Below, piece by piece: positions 1 through 4,851 of a stretch of 7,786 nucleotides of DNA. The stretch covers positions 1 to 7,786 of the forward strand of contig JAWSVD010000388.1 of the NCBI GenBank assembly GCA_033852095.1. The letters run 5' to 3'. This stretch comes from CALCKW01 sp033852095. GTDB lineage: Bacteria > Pseudomonadota > Gammaproteobacteria > CALCKW01. Under the pieces are notes generated by a model, which saw nothing but the letters and a program-made list of their open reading frames with translations, was not told the origin of the DNA and did not search any database. Made by a program: the position numbers and the translations under genes. The first letter of the stretch is position 1, and each line of letters begins with the position of its first letter.

Positions 1-2624
1 TGGGCTCGGTGGCGTATGAGCGTTTCACCTTGGCTGAGGCAACGGATCTGGAAGTGCGCTTAAGCACAGAGCTGCTCTACCACAAGGGCGTGCGAGTGTT
101 TAAGGACGAGGACGGTCAGCTGGATGCAGACGACGAGCATGTGATCCGATTCAGTACTGCTGGGTCTGGTGTTGAGCTGGTGGGTCAGCTGTCACTGGAG
201 CCGGGCAACTACGTGGTTGCGATAGCGGACTACCGAACAAGCGAACAGCAATCCATAGACGGCATTGCACCCTACGGAGACGGGGGCAGCTACAGCCTCA
301 CGCTGGTAGAGCAAGCTGCATGGACGCCAAGCACAGAGTCAAACGGAGGGTATGGTTTGCAGGGCATGTTGCTTGATCTGGACGCCTCGGAAGACGAGGG
401 GCAGCTGTACACAGTGGTGTCGAACGACGAGCACAGCCTGGTGGTAAAGAGTGCGGCGGACCTGAGTGCCTACGCGGGCATGCAGATGGTCGGTGTGCAC
501 AAGCTGGAGAAGTTGAAGGTACTCAACGGTGCCAAGCTGAGCTTTGGTGAGGATCGGGTCAGTATTGAGGACGTGGCGAACAGCGAGATAGGGCTGGGCA
601 GTGAGCTGCAAGTGGGAGACTTTGATGCAGATACAACCACTGTTCTCAGTATTTACCCGCAAATGGGCTCTATCGTGCAGAGCCGTAGTCCGGAGCCTAC
701 TGGCCTTGTTATTGGGCAGGGGGAGCAGCTTCAGCTGGAAAGTGTCGTTGTCGAAAATCTAAGGCTCGAAGCAAACGCGACCTTGATCAGCTCAAACATC
801 CAAGTCTCTGGCGATGTGTTCCTGGGGGCAGGTGCCGTCATCACAGTTGCTGACGCAAATGTTGAAACTCAAACCGTTCATGAACTGGTGTTAACTGTAG
901 CGGGAGAGCTTGAAATATCGGCGGGTGCTCGCATCGATCTCGACGGGAAAGGGTACCCTGCAGGCTTCACCGGCCCAGATTTCAGCGTATTTGAAAGCCC
1001 GGATATGAGGTGCCACGGAGGGCGTATTGACGAGCTTGTTGAATGTGAGTACGGCTCGTACAAGCAAGTGATCGCCGCGGGTAGCGGTGGCCTGGGTTCC
1101 AATGTCGCTGGCGGCGGACTAGCCACCATCAAAGCTCAGTCTATTGTGCTCAACGGCGAGATCCGGGCCAACGGTGACGATGGTTTTCAAGGCGACTTTG
1201 CTGCGGCGGGTGGTGGTGTTGATATCTTCAGCGAGACAACTATTTCGGGCCTAGGCTCTGTCGTTGCGAATGGCGGCAGTGGTGAACATCCTGGGGCGGG
1301 TGGTCGTATTGTCTTTAGCAGCACCGGAGGAGCCCGCTTCTCAGGACAAAGTTATGCGCAGGCAGGCGATCTTTTCAGCGAGTTTGAAACGGATATATCC
1401 CCTGGCGCCGGCACGATTAGCTGGATTGAAGCACCAGCCACAGAAATCCCAGGCCAATACTTAGAGGAATCCTTATCGGTCAACAACGGTGGCGCACCGT
1501 CAGTGCTCAAGGGCACCTCAATTAATACCGTCGGGCAACACGAAATTGCGTCGATCACTAAAGTGGGGGATTTTCGGTATAAAATCACAAGAAAGCACTT
1601 TGTGGAGCGAAGCCTAGCGTGGAACGGTGTTGAAGGCCGAGCGGCCCAATTTCTAGATTTCCAAGTCGCCGAGCAACAGGAGCTCACATTCTCCCTCCAG
1701 TATGAATCACACTCGGGGCACGAGGGCCTGTTCCTCTTCAGTGATGACGGAGCCTTGGACAGCAGTGATCTGCTTCGCAGCTGGGATTTCGGTCTGGACA
1801 GAGCCGCCCGGACACTGGAGCTTCCAGCTGGAAACTACAAGCTGACGCTAGCAGACATCAGTACGCCAATCTCGGCGCTAGTCTCGGGCACTGTATTGTC
1901 AGAACAACAGGTGTACTCGTACTACGGAACCGATATTTCAGCCACTGACTATTGGCAAGAAAGTGAGCTCAACAAGAGTGAGTCGGGTATAAGTGGAATG
2001 TATGTATCGCTGGACGCTGCAAATCCCTATGGGCGTCACTATAGGATTTTGTCCAACAGCGGTCAGAGCTTCATTGTTGAAGCCGAATATATTCAACTAT
2101 TGGGCGAAGAAGCAGTTCTTGGAGTTCAAATAGGCAGTGGAATCATAATAGGGCCTATAACAGAAACAGAAACAGAAACTGAATCAGGAGCAGGAGCAGG
2201 AGCAGGAGCAGTGAGAAATATGGTCGGCATTCACTATTTTGATCAGCTGGAAGTGCAGGGCGGTGCTTATCTTGATTTTGGCAGCGACCGAGTGCTTATG
2301 GCATATGGGCGACCACCTGTGGTGGGGGCTGGTTCCACGCTCTCAGTGGGAAGCTTTGACAGCGATACAAGCCGCACCATCGAGCAATACGGCGCGGAGA
2401 TCCCAGGCCTTATTCTGCAATCCCATCCAATGGAGATTGAAGTCGAAATAGTGGCGGACGGCATTTCGGCGGATATACCGCTCAGCGCCGCGCTGTCCCT
2501 TCAGCAGAAACCCGAAACAGGGAGCAATAAGCCCTTCGCCTACATCGGCATGCCAAGAAGTTGTGGCTTATCAATGGGCGCAGCGAGCGCACAGCGAATC
2601 ACCTCTATGTACGCTGGGTTTTGA
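1..2624 (+). CDS. Large repetitive secreted/surface protein, 5'-truncated by window edge
   Basis: The frame is open from base 3 and contains no start that must be the true one; GTG at 9 is just the first start-like codon, so the N-terminus and any signal peptide lie upstream. Residues below are counted from that GTG (871 aa). Residues 1-100 and about 550-650 are related beta-sandwich modules with L-x-P/A-G-N-Y-x-(V/L)-x-(I/L)-A-D motifs, like pre-peptidase / DVUA0089-type domains. Each is followed by a second related module (about 115-232 and 660-800) with a VG(V/I)H...L.FG.DRV pattern. Between them, about 330-465, is a Gly-rich stretch (CHGG, GSGGLGS, AGGGV, GAGGRI) typical of beta-helical surface proteins. 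The copy-2 module carries a TE/GA low-complexity insert at about 718-734. The C-terminal 40 or so residues resemble no module and show no PEP-CTERM, LPxTG or other sorting tail. Function is unknown; an extracellular adhesin or matrix protein is an inference. Confidence 0.8.
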   Translation, partial: GSVAYERFTLAEATDLEVRLSTELLYHKGVRVFKDEDGQLDADDEHVIRFSTAGSGVELVGQLSLEPGNYVVAIADYRTSEQQSIDGIAPYGDGGSYSLTLVEQAAWTPSTESNGGYGLQGMLLDLDASEDEGQLYTVVSNDEHSLVVKSAADLSAYAGMQMVGVHKLEKLKVLNGAKLSFGEDRVSIEDVANSEIGLGSELQVGDFDADTTTVLSIYPQMGSIVQSRSPEPTGLVIGQGEQLQLESVVVENLRLEANATLISSNIQVSGDVFLGAGAVITVADANVETQTVHELVLTVAGELEISAGARIDLDGKGYPAGFTGPDFSVFESPDMRCHGGRIDELVECEYGSYKQVIAAGSGGLGSNVAGGGLATIKAQSIVLNGEIRANGDDGFQGDFAAAGGGVDIFSETTISGLGSVVANGGSGEHPGAGGRIVFSSTGGARFSGQSYAQAGDLFSEFETDISPGAGTISWIEAPATEIPGQYLEESLSVNNGGAPSVLKGTSINTVGQHEIASITKVGDFRYKITRKHFVERSLAWNGVEGRAAQFLDFQVAEQQELTFSLQYESHSGHEGLFLFSDDGALDSSDLLRSWDFGLDRAARTLELPAGNYKLTLADISTPISALVSGTVLSEQQVYSYYGTDISATDYWQESELNKSESGISGMYVSLDAANPYGRHYRILSNSGQSFIVEAEYIQLLGEEAVLGVQIGSGIIIGPITETETETESGAGAGAGAVRNMVGIHYFDQLEVQGGAYLDFGSDRVLMAYGRPPVVGAGSTLSVGSFDSDTSRTIEQYGAEIPGLILQSHPMEIEVEIVADGISADIPLSAALSLQQKPETGSNKPFAYIGMPRSCGLSMGAASAQRITSMYAGF
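2160..2210 (+). repeat. In-frame hexanucleotide microsatellite (ACAGAA)n/(GCAGGA)n
   Basis: This run consists of three ACAGAA units, one ACTGAA, one TCAGGA, three GCAGGA units and a final GCA. It encodes alternating Thr-Glu followed by Gly-Ala inside the second copy of the VG(V/I)H module. The first copy of the module (around base 490) has no such insert. The unit is six bases, so slippage would change length by two residues per unit without shifting the frame. Confidence 0.9.
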
Positions 2625-2671
2625 GGACTTTGGGCTGGCAGCAAATATGGGCGAAGGCCTCAATGAGCGCG

Positions 2672-2719
2672 GGCGGCGGATTAAAGGATCGCCGCCAGCC
2701 CTCGCGATAACGGTTTTTT
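2672..2719 (+). terminator. Probable rho-independent terminator of the upstream gene
   Basis: GGCGGCG (2672-2678) pairs perfectly with CGCCGCC (2690-2696) around an 11-nt loop. Outer CGCG segments at 2668-2671 and 2703-2706 could extend the stem across a bulge. A run of six T follows at 2714-2719. The gap between the core stem and the T-run makes it less than ideal, but it sits 48 nt after the stop at 2624, where a terminator is expected. Confidence 0.5.
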
Positions 2720-2783
2720 CCTCAAGATGCCGCTCTAGACACATTCGGTAAATGAACAAAGAGAAAGCCCGCCAAACTCGAAT

Positions 2784-2799
2784 ATTGTAATAATACAAT
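2784..2799. promoter_or_regulatory. Inverted repeat ATTGTA-N4-TACAAT, candidate operator
   Basis: There is a perfect 6-bp inverted repeat with a 4-nt AT-only spacer in the gap before the lipoprotein pair. The right arm, TACAAT, also matches a sigma-70 -10 hexamer at five of six positions, but no good -35 lies 16-18 bp upstream (GCCAAA is the best). A transcription-factor site overlapping a promoter is plausible; the regulator cannot be named. Confidence 0.35.
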
Positions 2800-2905
2800 C
2801 CGCCTCCACTGGCCCGCTACATGCATCATTCCAGAAAACAATAGTCGCTAAAGATCATAATCCGAAAAGGACTGTGCTCTTAAATTTCCTCCGGGAATCA
2901 TATAG

Positions 2906-2917
2906 ATAGTCGACTAT
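2906..2917. promoter_or_regulatory. 12-bp perfect palindrome ATAGTCGACTAT, candidate operator
   Basis: This perfect dyad is centred about 34 bp before the ATG at 2946 and just upstream of the ribosome-binding site. A near-copy of it (ATAGTCGCTA, one base missing) occurs at 2841-2850, 65 bp upstream. Two related sites in one leader suggest a DNA-binding site; TATAGAT at 2901-2907 overlaps it and could be a weak -10. No known regulator consensus is recognised. Confidence 0.3.
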
Positions 2918-2932
2918 TCCGTTGAGGAATTT

Positions 2933-2937
2933 AAGGG
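2933..2937 (+). promoter_or_regulatory. Ribosome-binding site fixing the ATG 2946 start
   Basis: AAGGG lies 8 nt before ATG 2946. The same frame could start earlier at TTG 2922, but that would place this site inside the gene and add eight residues before a normal lipoprotein signal, so the ATG is preferred. Confidence 0.6.
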
Positions 2938-2945
2938 ATGATCGC

Positions 2946-3755
2946 ATGGCCTCGGTAAGTAAGTTTTCTACTATATTGTGCGCGAGTTTAGCGCTGACAC
3001 TCGGCGGTTGTTCGGCCAAACACAGCGAACCGCAAAGCAAAGCGCTCAGCCCTGAAAGTGTGGAATTCAAACAGTATCTCAGTGCTACAGGCCAATCAAA
3101 ACTATCGGCTGAAAAAAGAGCAGCAGCTGCAGCCAGTTTTGAACAGCGCACAGCACTGCTAAAAAGCGCCGAAAAATCACCTCGAGTCAACATCAAAGAT
3201 ATTGACCTCAACATCGATCGAATCCGCGATGACATGGTTTTGACGCAGTACTTCGAAAGCCTCTACGCCGAGAAAGTCTCGTCCCAGGCCATCGCCTCGT
3301 ACTATGAAAATCACGCCAGTCAATACACCGTCGAAGAGCAAGAGCTCGCCCATATCCTAATAAAAATCTCCTCCAGTGCCAGCGACGCAGAACGTGCCGC
3401 AGCGCAGACAGAGGCACAGGAAATACTGGGGAAATTACACCGCGGTGAGCAGTTCGAGCAGCTAGCAGAGCAATACTCGCAAGACACACACACGGTGGAC
3501 CAGGGCGGAAGACTCGGATGGGTCTCCAACGGCACCGCGGCAGAGGCGATCTACAGTGCGGCTGAACCGCTTGCAGCCGGCGATGTCTCCGATCCCATTC
3601 ATGCCTCCTACGGCATTCATATCATCAAAAAAATCAGTGATACACGCCAGCGCCAGCTACCGATCGAGCGGGTCAAACCTCGCATAGAAAAGCAGCTCAG
3701 GGCGGATGTTAAGCAGGCCGAAATGAATCTGCACATCGCTGAAAAGAATTCCTAG
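2946..3755 (+). CDS. Outer-membrane lipoprotein peptidyl-prolyl cis-trans isomerase, PpiC/SurA type
   Basis: This 269-residue protein would catalyse cis-trans isomerisation of Xaa-Pro bonds in the periplasm. A lipoprotein signal ends in the lipobox L19-G-G-C22, and Ser at +2 predicts outer-membrane sorting. Residues about 23-134 are charged and probably helical, like the SurA/PrsA N-terminal chaperone part, including a YYENHASQYT segment just before the catalytic domain. Residues about 135-229 are an intact parvulin domain: H136-I-L-I, FEQLAEQYSQD, GGRLGW, AGDVSDPI and YGIHIIKK. A short basic helical tail follows. It resembles EpsD-family and PrsA-like PPIases found near polysaccharide or surface-protein loci. 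It is followed after 8 nt by a paralogue whose ribosome-binding site overlaps its stop codon, so the two are probably co-translated. Family assignment is firm; the substrate is unknown, and the neighbouring large exported proteins are the obvious candidates. Confidence 0.9.
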   Translation: MASVSKFSTILCASLALTLGGCSAKHSEPQSKALSPESVEFKQYLSATGQSKLSAEKRAAAAASFEQRTALLKSAEKSPRVNIKDIDLNIDRIRDDMVLTQYFESLYAEKVSSQAIASYYENHASQYTVEEQELAHILIKISSSASDAERAAAQTEAQEILGKLHRGEQFEQLAEQYSQDTHTVDQGGRLGWVSNGTAAEAIYSAAEPLAAGDVSDPIHASYGIHIIKKISDTRQRQLPIERVKPRIEKQLRADVKQAEMNLHIAEKNS

Positions 3756-3758
3756 GAG
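3754..3758 (+). promoter_or_regulatory. Ribosome-binding site overlapping the upstream stop codon
   Basis: AGGAG shares bases with the TAG stop (3753-3755) of the first lipoprotein gene and lies 5 nt before ATG 3764. This arrangement favours translational coupling and matched amounts of the two products. Confidence 0.75.
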
Positions 3759-3763
3759 ATTTT

Positions 3764-4678
3764 ATGTCTAGCAAAGCAGGGCACCTACTACTGAGCCTCT
3801 CACTGCTTGGCTTAACCGCCTGCAGTAAAGTAGACACCACCGAAACAGCCAAGATAGAAGCAGCCGAGCAACAGCAGATAAGCCTCGACACGATGCGACC
3901 CGGAGAAGTGGGATTGGCAAGTGTCAACGGCAGTGTCATTGGCAGTGAGGATTTGTCTGTCTACATAGCGCGAACCATTGGATCTGACTACAGCGCCTTC
4001 ACGGACGCCAACTTAGAGAAAAATGTATTGCAGAGCTTTATTGCCAGCCGGGCCATTGCCCAAAAATCGCTGCAAAACATGTCAGACGATGAACGCGTGA
4101 TGCTGGAAAAACACGTCGCGCAATTTCGCGAAGAGTTGTTGGTCAAGCGCTACCTGCTAGAAAACGTCACCCCTGATGCCATCAGCAATGAGGACATCAG
4201 AGCTTACTATGAGCAGAATATCGGAGAGTTCTCCGGCGAGGAAGAACGGCTCTACGAATTTCTAACCGTATCACCAGAACAGTACAAGGCCGATCCAGCG
4301 GCCGCCATGGCCTTGATCGCATCAGCCAAAACAGAAAGCGACTGGGCAAAGCTATCCGCTGAAAAAAATAAAACAAGCGGCATAAGCTTGCTGCGCAACA
4401 CACAGTCATTCACCGGCGACGGCAGTGGCAGCGCAATCGAAAAAGCGGTGTTAGGGCTCGCACCCATGAAGCTGTCTAAAGTGGTGTTCGAAAACGGTGC
4501 GCCCTATATCGCCAAGCTACTGAAAGTAGAAAAAACACCTGCAAAAAGCTTTGACGAGGCACGTGCCGAAATATCCAGAAAGCTACTTCCGGCTCGAATA
4601 AAAGAAGCGGTGAAAAAAGTTTCGGCTGAAGTCCTCGCGACCGCGGAAGTGAAAATTCTAGAACCCCCCCAGAACTGA
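3764..4678 (+). CDS. SurA-like lipoprotein with degenerate parvulin domain
   Basis: This 304-residue protein has a lipobox L17-T-A-C20 with Ser at +2, so outer-membrane anchoring in the periplasm is predicted. It repeats the layout of the upstream PPIase: a helical region (about 90-158) with an ISNEDIRAYYEQ segment matching the partner's SSQAIASYYENH, then a parvulin-like region (about 159-255), then a basic helical tail. The catalytic signatures are gone: HILI becomes EFLT, GGxLGW is not recognisable, and YGIHIIKK becomes GAPYIAKLL. Prolyl isomerase activity is therefore unlikely, and a chaperone or partner role is more probable, as for the inactive first parvulin domain of E. coli SurA. Pairing with the upstream gene is supported by the 8-nt gap and coupled ribosome-binding site. 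Homology to the SurA/PpiC group is moderately sure because the domain is diverged; the function is inferred. Confidence 0.8.
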   Translation: MSSKAGHLLLSLSLLGLTACSKVDTTETAKIEAAEQQQISLDTMRPGEVGLASVNGSVIGSEDLSVYIARTIGSDYSAFTDANLEKNVLQSFIASRAIAQKSLQNMSDDERVMLEKHVAQFREELLVKRYLLENVTPDAISNEDIRAYYEQNIGEFSGEEERLYEFLTVSPEQYKADPAAAMALIASAKTESDWAKLSAEKNKTSGISLLRNTQSFTGDGSGSAIEKAVLGLAPMKLSKVVFENGAPYIAKLLKVEKTPAKSFDEARAEISRKLLPARIKEAVKKVSAEVLATAEVKILEPPQN

Positions 4679-4720
4679 TAGATCTAGATCTCTATCCGAT
4701 ATCCAAAAAACTGTTCACGG

Positions 4721-4748
4721 AGATGAGTCTCAAGGCTGAAACTCATCT
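4721..4748 (+). terminator. Stem-loop after the lipoprotein pair; weak terminator or leader element
   Basis: AGATGAGT (4721-4728) pairs perfectly with ACTCATCT (4741-4748). Inside, TCA (4730-4732) pairs with TGA (4737-4739) across a C/A mismatch, leaving an AGGC loop. It lies 43 nt after the stop at 4678. On the + strand it is followed by TGAAAAATC, not a T-run, so it is not a standard intrinsic terminator. It may instead be an mRNA 3'-end stabiliser or part of the next gene's leader. Confidence 0.35.
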
Positions 4749-4779
4749 TGAAAAATCTTAACTGATATATAGCTCTATG

Positions 4780-4798
4780 TGGCAAAGCGGCTTTGCCA
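4780..4798 (+). promoter_or_regulatory. Perfect 8-bp stem-loop in the leader of the TSP3 protein gene
   Basis: TGGCAAAG (4780-4787) and CTTTGCCA (4791-4798) form a perfect stem with a 3-nt CGG loop, 53 bp before the ATG at 4852. A third, weaker inverted repeat (TCACC 4813-4817 / GGTGA 4823-4827) lies between it and the ribosome-binding site. No T-run follows. It could be an operator or an RNA leader structure; no known riboswitch class fits. Confidence 0.35.
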
Positions 4799-4832
4799 TG
4801 ACTATTACTCCTTCACCGTAGAGGTGATAAAC

Positions 4833-4839
4833 AGGGAAG
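4833..4839 (+). promoter_or_regulatory. Ribosome-binding site for the TSP3 protein; spacing leaves start slightly open
   Basis: AGGGAAG is the only purine-rich site near the start. It is 12 nt from ATG 4852, which is long, and 9 nt from the in-frame TTG at 4849. An in-frame stop at 4828-4830 rules out any start further up, so the two choices differ by only one residue. Confidence 0.5.
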
Positions 4840-4851
4840 CTGAAAGCGTTG

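Larger units (their letters stand above)
2625..2945. other. Intergenic region upstream of the lipoprotein PPIase pair
   Basis: This gap of about 320 bp separates the large surface-protein gene from the lipoprotein pair. It holds the hairpin/T-run, the two inverted repeats and the ribosome-binding site listed separately. Short open frames across its left part (frame 1 to 2751, frame 2 to 2711) encode basic, compositionally odd peptides with no recognisable domain, so I call no gene here. A clear sigma-70 promoter pair is not visible. Confidence 0.6.

Noticed and set aside
2500..2624. PEP-CTERM or similar C-terminal sorting tail on the large surface protein
   Set aside because: No hydrophobic segment followed by basic residues exists before the stop; the tail is short and polar.
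2563..2751. Small + strand open frame after the end of the large surface gene
   Set aside because: It overlaps the tail of the larger gene, has no ribosome-binding site, runs through the hairpin and T-run, and encodes no recognisable sequence.
2922..2945. TTG 2922 as the start of the PPIase gene
   Set aside because: It would put the AAGGG ribosome-binding site inside the gene and add charged residues before a complete lipoprotein signal that starts properly at ATG 2946.
4780..4797. Sigma-54-like TGGCA...TTGC element
   Set aside because: The conserved G and C are 14 bases apart instead of 12, and the two halves are explained by the perfect hairpin there.
4721..4830. Cyclic di-GMP (GEMM) riboswitch, suggested by GGCAAAGC
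   Set aside because: The paired helices with the GCAAA-type and GNRA/receptor elements cannot be placed; only the short word matches.
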